From contig NZ_JBAKFX010000003.1 of assembly GCF_037577855.1 (NCBI RefSeq), positions 87,992 through 151,991 of the forward strand: DNA of 64,000 bases. The letters are read 5' to 3'. The stretch's first letter is position 1. Each line of letters begins with the position of its first letter. Positions 57,087 through 63,754 of this stretch are shown piece by piece. This DNA is from Dethiothermospora halolimnae (lineage in GTDB: Bacteria; Bacillota; Clostridia; Tissierellales; VENL01). The translations under genes were made by a program, and so were the position numbers. Under the pieces are notes generated by a model, which was not told the origin of the DNA, did no database searches, and was given only the letters and a program-made list of their open reading frames with translations.

Positions 57087-57746
57087 ATGAGTAGATTTTT
57101 AGGTCCAATACATCATTGGTTATTTAATAAAATTAAGCTTTATGAAGATTTAGAAAAGGAAGTTGTAGATGCTTTTAAAGAGCAATATGATGGAATAGAA
57201 AAAATAGTTGAAAACAACATTAATGAGTACGGGGAAAGGTTACCTAATAAGCCTTTAGAAGAAATCATAGATACAGGGAACATACACGGTTGGTTGCAAA
57301 GTAAAATAGTTATCTCAGAAACAAGACACGCAGGAATATTAAGAGACTTATTTAATACTTATAAGGACGATGGAGTACTCCTAGCCAATTCAGTATATAA
57401 AGAAAATGGTATTAAGTGTGGCTTAAACGCAAAGGAACAATATGCTCCATCTAATGCTGAAGAATTATATAAAATCCTTAATAACTATATTTTAGATGGC
57501 ATGCCCTGTGATAACATTAATAATGTTACCGATTCTACAGCCAATAAGGTTGAGTACAAACACGATACATGTCTTCATATAAACTACTGGAACAAAGCAG
57601 GGGTAGAGCCTAACAAAATGTATGATTTAAGAAGAATTTGGACTGAAAGTTTCATAAATTCAGCAAACCCAGAATTTAAATACCAAGTTACAATAGAAGA
57701 AGATAATGGCAATAGAAAGTTTCATCATACTATATTTAAAAAATAA
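57087..57746 (+). CDS. Conserved soluble protein of unknown function (219 aa)
   Basis: The start ATG has an ideal site (AAGGAGGAG). The product opens with MSRFLGPIHHWLFNKIKLYE, then a helical region, INEYGERLPNKPLEEIID with a nearby GWLQ motif, and a C-terminal half with a DTCLHINYWNKAG segment. No signal peptide, membrane helix or known motif. The Cys/His/Trp pattern near the C-terminus recalls small hydrolase-like or heme-associated clostridial proteins, but I cannot assign it. It is alone on the plus strand, followed by its own terminator. Confidence 0.75.
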   Translation: MSRFLGPIHHWLFNKIKLYEDLEKEVVDAFKEQYDGIEKIVENNINEYGERLPNKPLEEIIDTGNIHGWLQSKIVISETRHAGILRDLFNTYKDDGVLLANSVYKENGIKCGLNAKEQYAPSNAEELYKILNNYILDGMPCDNINNVTDSTANKVEYKHDTCLHINYWNKAGVEPNKMYDLRRIWTESFINSANPEFKYQVTIEEDNGNRKFHHTIFKK

Positions 57747-57767
57747 GGGGCTGAAACCCCTTATTTT
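57740..57767 (+). terminator. Terminator of the 57087-57746 gene
   Basis: AAAATAAGGGG-CTGAAA-CCCCTTATTTT stem with T-rich 3' arm; overlaps the stop codon. Confidence 0.85.
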
Positions 57768-57769
57768 CA

Positions 57770-57945
57770 ATTATAAATTATAAATTGTAAATTACAAATT
57801 AAAACCAAAACCATTCGGAGAATGAATTCTCCTCTACTTATTATTAATATATTAGAAAACATAGATTTGTTTTAGTTACTAAGTCATACGGGAGACCTTA
57901 GTCTCCCAATCCTTTAATTTACAATTTATAATTTACAATTTGTAA
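57770..57945. repeat. Heptad-arm cassette of the AATTTAC family
   Basis: AATTATA-AATTGTA-AATTACA arm (57768-57803) and inverted arm (57914-57947), spaced by about 110 bp with GAATTCTCC and GGGAGAC-GTCTCCC elements inside. Confidence 0.8.
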
Positions 57946-57947
57946 TT

Positions 57948-57978
57948 AAGAAAGTGGCACGTTTCTCGCCACTTTCTT
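57948..57978 (-). terminator. Terminator of the cyclo-ligase gene
   Basis: AAGAAAGTGGC stem with its complement, loop of nine bases, directly after the stop codon; 3' arm ends CTTTCTT. Confidence 0.75.
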
Positions 57979-57979
57979 C

Positions 57980-58558
57980 TTATCTTACTATTATTCTCTT
58001 TTCAGTAACTATATAATCCATAGGGATATCAAAGTCCTCGGTCATTATTGCATCTAATATTTGATAATCATAACATACTCCTATTGTTGGAATTTTAAAA
58101 TTAAGTCTAGCTAAAAATCTGTCATAATAGCCGGCACCATATCCTAACCTATAGCACTTTTTATCAAAACCAATACCGGGTATTATTATTAAATCGATCT
58201 TTTCCATATCTATTGGTCTTAAAAATTCCGGTTTTTGCTCCAGATAACCAAAACTACTTTTCTTTAATTCCAAATCCATATTCTTTAATTCAGTAGGAAT
58301 AATTTCTTTCCCCTTTTTCTTACAGTAGGGAATGATGACTTTCTTACCCTTTTTCTTGCAATATTCTATAAGGGGAAAACTATTAACTTCATTATTAAAA
58401 CTTAAATAAACCATTATGTTACTTCCCTCTTTAAACTCCTTTAATTTCTTAATAGTAGAAATAATTTTATTACTTTTTTCATTAACATCTGCGTTTTTCA
58501 TATTATTCCTTGTGTTTAATATCTTTTTCCTCATATCCTTTTTCCATTGATTTTCCAT
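57980..58558 (-). CDS. 5-formyltetrahydrofolate cyclo-ligase
   Basis: Converts 5-formyl-THF and ATP to 5,10-methenyl-THF. The 192 residues carry the N-terminal KKDMRKKILNTRN segment, a Lys-rich middle (KKGKKVIIPYCKKKGKE) and the family signature LIIPGIGFDKKCYRLGYGAGYYDRFL (in two parts) with substrate-site residues. YgfA/MTHFS-type. It is followed by its own terminator; the gap to ytrI is about 70 bp. Confidence 0.95.
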   Translation of the reverse strand: MENQWKKDMRKKILNTRNNMKNADVNEKSNKIISTIKKLKEFKEGSNIMVYLSFNNEVNSFPLIEYCKKKGKKVIIPYCKKKGKEIIPTELKNMDLELKKSSFGYLEQKPEFLRPIDMEKIDLIIIPGIGFDKKCYRLGYGAGYYDRFLARLNFKIPTIGVCYDYQILDAIMTEDFDIPMDYIVTEKRIIVR

Positions 58559-58629
58559 AACAAGACCTCCGTTCCGCTACTAGTAAGTTTATATCCTATT
58601 TTCTCGGATTTATTCATATAATATATATG

Positions 58630-59097
58630 TTATTCCATCTCTCTGATTTCAATCCACAATATTAATTCTTCAGTTAAAAATATCCTGTTAACTTTAAGTT
58701 TATATTGAGCATTATCTATTTTCATTATCCTATTGTCAATAATACCCGATATTAATTCTATGTCTACATCTTTTACCTCTTTCCCCAATAGATTATCATA
58801 TTTTTCTATTATATGCTCCTTCAGGGTCAACTTATCTAAGTCATCCCCATCATACATTAGTATTACCTTTATATCCTTTATAATAAACTTATTTTTATTA
58901 ATAGTCTCTTCTAGCTTTTTAAGTTTTACATCTTTATCATCTATGATTGAGTTTAAATATTTGATTTGGTAATGGTACTGATCTACTCTATACCCTATAA
59001 GGGCATTTATACTTATCATGCCTATCAGTATTCCAGATATAATGCCTGTTATTAAGCATATAAAATATTTAAACTTACCCCTTCCTAATCCAGCCAT
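58630..59097 (-). CDS. Sporulation membrane protein, YtrI-like
   Basis: 155 residues: one N-terminal membrane helix (YFICLITGIISGILIGMISI), a coiled-coil stretch (YLNSIIDDKDVKLKKLEETI) and a small C-terminal alpha/beta part. Sequence alone would not identify it, but it overlaps by 13 bases a clear YtrH gene, and Bacillus has ytrH-ytrI together as sporulation membrane proteins of similar size. The call rests mostly on this context. Confidence 0.68.
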   Translation of the reverse strand: MAGLGRGKFKYFICLITGIISGILIGMISINALIGYRVDQYHYQIKYLNSIIDDKDVKLKKLEETINKNKFIIKDIKVILMYDGDDLDKLTLKEHIIEKYDNLLGKEVKDVDIELISGIIDNRIMKIDNAQYKLKVNRIFLTEELILWIEIREME

Positions 59098-59423
59098 ATT
59101 TTATCACACTTTTTTATTAATCTAATAAACATATATCCTATATTAGCCCCTACTAATGCCATAAGTATATATCCACATTGCTTTATTACACCTTTTATTT
59201 CTCCTTTTAATATTCCTTTTTCTATTACTTCAAAGGATGAAAAAGTACCTCCAAGGGCTACTGCTACTGCCCATATTTTAATGGAAGATGCCACACTTAT
59301 CATGGTTTTAACAGGTGGATTATTGGTAATAAGCGCTCCTAAACCAGCAAAGAAACTTCCCCCTACTATAACTCCAAAGGCTATTAAAAAGTTATATAAC
59401 AGGTTAGTAAAAAATTTAATCAT
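59085..59423 (-). CDS. ytrH: Sporulation protein YtrH
   Basis: 112 residues with three hydrophobic segments and the family's FLIAFGVIVGGSFFAGLGAL and IWAVAVALGGTFSSFEVIEKG. Length equals the Bacillus protein (113 aa). YtrH is a mother-cell membrane protein needed for efficient sporulation, probably in cortex formation. First of a two-gene unit with the YtrI-like gene. Confidence 0.88.
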   Translation of the reverse strand: MIKFFTNLLYNFLIAFGVIVGGSFFAGLGALITNNPPVKTMISVASSIKIWAVAVALGGTFSSFEVIEKGILKGEIKGVIKQCGYILMALVGANIGYMFIRLIKKCDKIWLD

Positions 59424-59601
59424 AATTAATCTCCTTGTTTTTTTATAAATTATGATTAAATTTTATTTATTATTACTTATTTATTAAACAAGGGCACCTT
59501 TGATGCTTCTTTGTTTAGTCCAGGGTGCAAAGTGAAAAGAACAGGGAATTGATGAGTCCATAAATATATTTAGCTCATACATATATGATAAATAAAAATT
59601 G

Positions 59602-59630
59602 TTGACTTAAGATAAAATATATATTACAAT
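59602..59630 (+). promoter_or_regulatory. Promoter of the HesB-like selenoprotein gene (TTGACT-17-TACAAT)
   Basis: -35 at 59602-59607, -10 at 59625-59630, 17 bp spacing. The CsoR-type operator starts 12 bp after the -10. Confidence 0.7.
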
Positions 59631-59641
59631 ATGATTAAAAG

Positions 59642-59658
59642 ATACCCCCTGGGGGTAT
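59642..59658 (+). promoter_or_regulatory. CsoR-family operator before the HesB-like gene
   Basis: ATACCCCCTGGGGGTAT, a perfect 17-bp palindrome of the type bound by CsoR/CstR repressors, at the same distance from the -10 as the copA operator. Confidence 0.7.
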
Positions 59659-59679
59659 ATTGAAAATAGGAGGGATATT

Positions 59680-59976
59680 ATGAATATCAATGTAACTGAA
59701 AATGGATCTAAAGAACTAAGAAAAGTTCTAGAAGGCAAAGATACTAACAATAAAGGTCTAAGACTTTATATAGCAGGCTTTGGTTGAGGCGGACCAACCT
59801 TTGGTTTAGCTCTGGATGAGCAAAAAGATAATGATGTTATAGAAGAAGTCGATGGTTTTAAGTTTATTGCAGATAAAGATGTAACTAGTCAATACAATAA
59901 GTTCACCGTTGATTTTGTTAAAGATTGGTTAAGAAAAGGCTTTAGAATATATGCAGATAATGCTTCTTCATGTTAA
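59680..59976 (+). CDS. HesB-like selenoprotein (UGA as selenocysteine)
   Basis: 98 residues counting the UGA at 59785-59787 as residue 36. The ATG has an AGGAGGG site. Before the UGA: LRKVLEGKDTNNKGLRLYIA and GFG; after it: GGPTFGLALDEQKDNDVIEE; the product ends ADNASSC. This matches the small HesB/IscA-like family whose G-C/U-G-G-P motif is known in bacterial selenoproteins. Both halves are needed to make the A-type fold, so a broken gene is unlikely. ACCAA-CCT-TTGGT (59793-59805) follows the UGA as a possible SECIS hairpin. Role in iron-sulfur or selenium/sulfur handling is unproven; the CsoR-type operator suggests induction by copper or reactive sulfur. Confidence 0.88.
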
Positions 59977-60058
59977 ACACTGTGCAAAGTACAGGGAACA
60001 GGATGTTGAGGAAGTTACTATGAATAGAAGTATAGTTACTGGGTATACAAACCTAGTT

Positions 60059-60089
60059 ACTGGGGGATTCGTAATCCCCCAGTTTTTTT
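60059..60089. terminator. Repeat module serving as terminator after the HesB-like gene
   Basis: ACTGGGGGATT-CGT-AATCCCCCAGT followed by TTTTTTT. It is a copy of the scattered GGGGGATTACG hairpin with a T-run, between convergent genes. Confidence 0.75.
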
Positions 60090-61002
60090 ATAGTTTATTA
60101 TCACATTTTTTGCATTTACTATCTATACATGGATTTATGTGGACTATTACATCCTTTGTGTCTTTTATTGTGCCATATATTATTCGTTCTACCTCTTCTG
60201 CTATATCATGACCCTTTGCCACTGTCATATTACTGTCTACACATACCTTCACCTCAAAAAACACCTTAGATCCATGTTTCCTTGCCTTTATTTGACTTAT
60301 GCTTCTTATATTGTCTCGAGACATTATTTCTTCATATAACATATCAATCTTTTCATCTTCTATACACATATCCATAAGTTCATTATAACCCTTTATAAAA
60401 AGCTCTATTCCCACTTTTACGATTATAAATGATACCACTATACCTGCAATGGGATCTAATATCTTATAACCCATTCTAGCCCCTATTATCCCTATTAAGG
60501 CCCCAATTGATGAAAGGGCATCGGATCTATGATGCCATGCATCTGCTATTAGTGCATCACTATTTATTTTTTTGCCTCCATAAATAGCTATTCTAAATTG
60601 TATCTCTTTTATAACTATGGACATAGCCGCAACCCATATGGCAATACTTTTAGGAGTTTCTATGTTATTTGTTATAATCATTTTGATAGACATATATCCT
60701 ATTCTTAATCCAACAAAGGTTAAGAATATAGATAAAACAAAGCCTGCAATAGTTTCTGCCTTTTCGTGTCCATAGGGATGCTCTTTATCTGCCGGTTTTT
60801 TTGATATAAAAAAACCTATAACTATACCCAGGGAGCTTATTACATCAGATATAGTATGAATTCCATCCGCCAAAATAGCTGTGGAATTTCCAATGATCCC
60901 CACTATTACTTTTAAAAAGGACAATATGATATTTATTATTATTGTTATCCATGCTATTTTATTTCCTATTTTGTACCTTTCATTTTCATTTATCCTATTC
61001 AC
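60088..61002 (-). CDS. Cation diffusion facilitator (CDF) metal exporter
   Basis: Start placed at the GTG at 61000-61002, six bases after GAGGTG; the GTG three codons earlier is part of that site. About 304 residues with six membrane helices and a C-terminal metal-binding domain. The transport site is seen as ADGIHTISDV (helix 2) and HHRSDALSSIG (helix 5, H-x3-D), a pattern common in Zn, Fe or Mn exporters. The C-terminus has extra Cys (NPCIDSKCKKCDNKL). Exports divalent metal by proton exchange; specificity is not assigned. Confidence 0.92.
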   Translation of the reverse strand: MNRINENERYKIGNKIAWITIIINIILSFLKVIVGIIGNSTAILADGIHTISDVISSLGIVIGFFISKKPADKEHPYGHEKAETIAGFVLSIFLTFVGLRIGYMSIKMIITNNIETPKSIAIWVAAMSIVIKEIQFRIAIYGGKKINSDALIADAWHHRSDALSSIGALIGIIGARMGYKILDPIAGIVVSFIIVKVGIELFIKGYNELMDMCIEDEKIDMLYEEIMSRDNIRSISQIKARKHGSKVFFEVKVCVDSNMTVAKGHDIAEEVERIIYGTIKDTKDVIVHINPCIDSKCKKCDNKL

Positions 61003-61144
61003 AATAAACACCTCATTATCAATTGATATTATATTTGTTATTTTACCATATTATTGCATGTCCTGTAAACCTCTATTTTTCAACGATATGTTTTGTCATT
61101 AAGTACTGATTTTTATTATCATTTGATAATAATTAATTTATACA

Positions 61145-61262
61145 GAATAAAGACAGCCAAACCCACTTCTTTGTTCTGTACAGGGTGCCAGGTACAGGGA
61201 GCAGGGAATTGGTAATTCTATATTCTATGTGAGGCTTCAATATATTGAGGCCTCACATAGAA
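61145..61262. repeat. Repeat debris between the CDF gene and the signal peptidase gene
   Basis: A TTCTTTGTTCTGTACAGGGT-type tract (61170-61212), also present near 59510 and 63100, and a GGCTTCAATATATTGAGGCC palindrome (61233-61252). The rest of 61003-61358 shows no gene. Confidence 0.6.
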
Positions 61263-61358
61263 AAATACATAACTTATGATTCAGGAATATTTTCGATATA
61301 ATTGGAAATAATTAGTTTGTAACTAGTTGAGCTCATAATTCAAGAAAGAAGGCTTATT

Positions 61359-61874
61359 ATGAAACAAAATATAAAAAAATATAAAGGTTCTATATACATA
61401 TTATCTTTTATATTAATATTTGTTACTTTTTTTATAATTATTGTATCTTCACTTTTTTTATATAATGTTTTCATATTAAAGAGAGATTTAGATGGTATAT
61501 ATGGATTCCGATTTCTTATGATAGCCGGTGACAGTATGTACCCAACATTAAAACCTGGAGATTCTATATTGATAAAAAAAACATCTAAAGAAGATATTGT
61601 TGAGGGAGATATTATATCATTTCATAGAAATTCAATAATTGTAACCCATAGAATAGTAAATATAGAAGGTAATAATTTCATAACAGCTGGAGATAATAAT
61701 AATTTAAAGGATAAATTTAAAACAAATTATTCTAACATACTGGGAAAACATATATTTACTGTAGAAAAAGGGGATAAAATATTAACTATATTAAAAAGTC
61801 CATTAGTAACTATATTTATTTTTTTATTTATTTTAACAACTATTACCTATTTATTTAAATCGATTTTTGGGTAA
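61359..61874 (+). CDS. Signal peptidase I of the SipW/ER type
   Basis: 171 residues with membrane helices at both ends (ILSFILIFVTFFIIIVSSLF and LVTIFIFLFILTTITYLF). The nucleophile Ser is in GDSMYPTLKPGDSI, and the general-base position is His (VTHRIV) rather than Lys, the Ser-His dyad of SipW and the eukaryotic/archaeal type; TAGDNN supplies the Asp. Such enzymes often process TasA-like or other special surface proteins; no substrate gene lies next to it. The start is weakly defined (AAGAAAGAAGG upstream). Confidence 0.92.
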   Translation: MKQNIKKYKGSIYILSFILIFVTFFIIIVSSLFLYNVFILKRDLDGIYGFRFLMIAGDSMYPTLKPGDSILIKKTSKEDIVEGDIISFHRNSIIVTHRIVNIEGNNFITAGDNNNLKDKFKTNYSNILGKHIFTVEKGDKILTILKSPLVTIFIFLFILTTITYLFKSIFG

Positions 61875-61897
61875 ATAATAAATATATATATTATTTT

Positions 61898-61911
61898 GTG
61901 ATTTTAATCAC
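61898..61911. promoter_or_regulatory. Crp/Fnr-type operator upstream of the DUF1858 gene
   Basis: GTGATTTTAATCAC, with flanks TGTGA-N6-TCACC; same half-sites and spacing as 56825-56838. It is 60 bp before the start. Confidence 0.55.
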
Positions 61912-61970
61912 CTATAATAATAAAAAATATGTTATTATATAATATATAATAACTGTAAGGAGGAATTAAA

Positions 61971-62168
61971 ATGGCTATTACTAAAGATATGCTTATAGGA
62001 GAAATATTAAGAACAAGATCAGATGCCCCTGAAATTCTTATGAGATTTGGAATGGGTTGTGTAGGTTGTCCTTCTTCTCAAATGGAAACTTTAGAGCAAG
62101 CTGCTATGGTTCATGGTCTTGAATTAGAACCTTTACTAGAAGCTTTAAATGAAGGTCTTGATGAATAG
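61971..62168 (+). CDS. DUF1858 (ScdA_N-like) small protein with CxxC
   Basis: 65 residues with the family pattern: an opening helix DMLIGEILRTRSDAPEILM, then FGMGCVGCPSS and LEQAAMVHGLELEPLLEALN. Such domains occur alone or fused to iron-sulfur repair (ScdA/RIC) and nitrite-related proteins, and may bind metal through the CxxC. Strong AAGGAGG site. A Crp/Fnr-type site lies upstream. Confidence 0.9.
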   Translation: MAITKDMLIGEILRTRSDAPEILMRFGMGCVGCPSSQMETLEQAAMVHGLELEPLLEALNEGLDE

Positions 62169-62180
62169 AAAAAACAAATA

Positions 62181-62210
62181 AAAAACTCCAGCCCGTTGGC
62201 TGGAGTTTTT
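62181..62210. terminator. Bidirectional terminator between DUF1858 and the Cys-glutaredoxin gene
   Basis: AAAAACTCCAGCC-CGTT-GGCTGGAGTTTTT, followed by TTATTTT; symmetric A/T runs serve both convergent genes. Confidence 0.92.
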
Positions 62211-62214
62211 TATT

Positions 62215-62439
62215 TTATAGTAATTCTTCTAGTTTTGCTTTATCAAAACCTACTATTTCTTCGTCATCTACTATTATTACTGGTACTCCCATATGTCCCA
62301 TTTTCATGAGCTCTTTTCTAGCATCAGAGTCAGTTTGAACATTTTTTTCTGTAAAATCAATTCCCTTTTCATTAAGATATTGTTTTGCAGAAACACAGTG
62401 GGGACAAGTACTACTTGTATATACAGTCACATTTGCCAT
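62215..62439 (-). CDS. Glutaredoxin-like protein, cysteine form (CPHC)
   Basis: 74 residues, MANVTVYTSSTCPHCVSAKQ at the N-terminus, then MGHMGVPVIIV with the cis-Pro and GFDKAKLEELL. A small NrdH/glutaredoxin-type thiol reductase with active site Cys12-Pro-His-Cys15. It has a close paralog in tandem upstream in which Cys12 is replaced by UGA. A palindrome CTATACCCGGTATAG lies upstream (62479-62493). Confidence 0.92.
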   Translation of the reverse strand: MANVTVYTSSTCPHCVSAKQYLNEKGIDFTEKNVQTDSDARKELMKMGHMGVPVIIVDDEEIVGFDKAKLEELL

Positions 62440-62478
62440 TATTAATTCCTCCCATTTATTGATTTTATATTATTATAA

Positions 62479-62493
62479 CTATACCCGGTATAG
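62479..62493. promoter_or_regulatory. Palindrome upstream of the Cys-glutaredoxin gene
   Basis: CTATACC-C-GGTATAG, a perfect 15-bp inverted repeat inside a weak promoter (TTGTTT-18-TATAGT). It resembles a short CsoR/CstR-type site, but the GC tract is only CCCGG. Confidence 0.4.
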
Positions 62494-62627
62494 GTATAAT
62501 AAAACAATATTTTAAATATAATTTTTCTACAATTTAATTATACTCGTTTTTCACCCCTTTTATTAATGGTTTTCTCTATAAAAAAACCGAAGGCTATAGA
62601 TTTTATCTATAGCCTTCGGTAAAAAAG

Positions 62628-62656
62628 GTTGGGGGATTACGAATCCCCCAACAACC
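62628..62656. repeat. GATTACGAATCCCCC hairpin module
   Basis: GGGGGATTACGAATCCCCC between the two glutaredoxin genes, just after a GAAGGCTATAGATT-type hairpin (62588-62620) that may end the Sec-glutaredoxin transcript. Confidence 0.7.
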
Positions 62657-62690
62657 CTATATAGGTGGATTTATAATCCCTATTAATTCA

Positions 62691-62915
62691 TTATAGTAAT
62701 TCTTCTAGTCTAGCCTTATCAAAACCTACTATTTCTTCCCCATCAACGATTATTACTGGTACTCCCATATGTCCCATTTTCATCAATTCTTTCCTTGCAT
62801 TAGAGTCGGTTTGAACATTTTTTTCTTCATAATCTACACCTTTCTCCGAAAGGTATTGCTTTGCAGTTACGCAATGGGGTCAAGTACTACTTGTATATAC
62901 AGTTACATTTGCCAT
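62691..62915 (-). CDS. Selenocysteine glutaredoxin (UPHC)
   Basis: A 74-residue frame, same length as the Cys paralog, with UGA at 62880-62882 as residue 12: MANVTVYTSST-U-PHC-VTAKQYLSEKG, then MGHMGVPVIIVDGEE. The flanking sequence is near identical to the paralog, so the UGA sits exactly at the catalytic cysteine; Sec glutaredoxins are known in clostridia. ATTGC...GCAAT (62871-62875 with 62855-62859), 11-nt loop, may form the SECIS hairpin. AGGAGG-type site before the ATG. Sec should give a faster thiol-disulfide or deglutathionylation catalyst. Confidence 0.92.
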
Positions 62916-63089
62916 TATTAATTCCTCCTTAAATTTAATATAGATATTATCTATATATTATTATATCCATATAGTCTATTTCTATAATACCCTATGTAAA
63001 TCCTTTTTAAACTCTTTGATTTTTTTATTTTAGTTTTAAAATAACCTTTTTTTGTCAATACTTTATTGTGATATAATGAGAGAACAAGG

Positions 63090-63265
63090 TGCCTTTGGCA
63101 CTTCTTTGTTCTGTGCAGGGTGTGAGGTGCAGGGAGCAGGGATTTGGTGGGTCCATAAACATATGTAGGGCTTCGATATATTGAAGCCTTAGGTCTTCTT
63201 CTAGAAGACCTATTATACCATAGACTATATTTCTCAATAAACTGTAGGATTACGAATCCCCCCAG
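63090..63265. repeat. Repeat debris upstream of the arsR-family gene
   Basis: A TTCTTTGTTCTGTGCAGGGT tract (63101-63120), a GTAGGGCTTCGATATATTGA-type palindrome (63166-63190), an AGGTCTT-CTTCTAG-AAGACCT hairpin (63190-63213) and a GGATTACGAATCCCC module (63243-63258). No gene is seen in 62916-63389 apart from the next promoter region; open frames here are repeat translations. Confidence 0.6.
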
Positions 63266-63354
63266 CAACTAAATTTTATTATTGTTATATATTGTATGGC
63301 TTTGGAGTCGCCCTGAATATATTCAGGACCTACACAGGAAAATATATGGTTCTT

Positions 63355-63367
63355 ACTATTCAATAGT
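63355..63367. promoter_or_regulatory. Possible operator of the ArsR-family regulator
   Basis: Perfect 13-bp palindrome ACTATT-C-AATAGT, 23 bp before the start; a plausible self-regulation site. Confidence 0.3.
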
Positions 63368-63389
63368 TTGTAAGTTAGGAGGAAATGTT

Positions 63390-63752
63390 ATGACAGACAA
63401 ATCCGATGGAACATGTGAAGTTAATATAGTAGATGAAGGTGCTGTTATAGAAGTAAAAAAAGATATGTTGCCAGAAGATATGACTATAGATTTATCCCAG
63501 ATTTTTAAAGCTTTAGGAGATCCTACAAGACTAAAGATAATATATGCTTTATCTAAAAAAGATTTATGTGTTTGTGATATAGCTGAAATTTTAGATATGA
63601 GCCAATCGGCCATCTCCCATCAATTACGGGTCTTAAGAAATTTGAGATTGGTCAAATATAGAAAAGAAGGGAAATCTGCCATATATTCTTTAGATGATGA
63701 TCATGTTTTGACCCTATTTAATCAAGGGATTGAACATATACTGCACCAATAG
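63390..63752 (+). CDS. ArsR/SmtB-family metal-sensing repressor (CadC-like)
   Basis: Start placed at the ATG at 63390-63392 behind TTAGGAGGA; the longer frame runs back into repeats. The 120 residues form a winged helix with the metal motif DLCVCDIAEIL (Cys-x-Cys in helix 3), typical of CadC/ZiaR-type sensors, and DNA-reading helix SQSAISHQLRVLRN. N-terminal CEVN contributes a further Cys. The target, probably a metal exporter, would be expected just downstream, but a group II intron begins there. Confidence 0.92.
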   Translation: MTDKSDGTCEVNIVDEGAVIEVKKDMLPEDMTIDLSQIFKALGDPTRLKIIYALSKKDLCVCDIAEILDMSQSAISHQLRVLRNLRLVKYRKEGKSAIYSLDDDHVLTLFNQGIEHILHQ

Positions 63753-63754
63753 AG

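Noticed and set aside
24481..57945. Insertion sequences or MITEs with target-site duplications
   Set aside because: No transposase in the window and no clear direct duplications at cassette edges; arm sequences differ between loci, unlike a single MITE family.
54227..62915. UGA read as Trp or Gly (alternative genetic code)
   Set aside because: Ordinary genes here end with TGA (kamB at 26245, the SLH gene at 21924), and the three internal UGAs all fall at metal or redox Cys positions, which fits selenocysteine.
62951..63268. Two overlapping minus-strand frames upstream of the arsR-family gene
   Set aside because: Composition is that of intergenic repeats (TTCTTTGTTCTGTGCAGGGT tract and palindromes); no ribosome binding site or family match.
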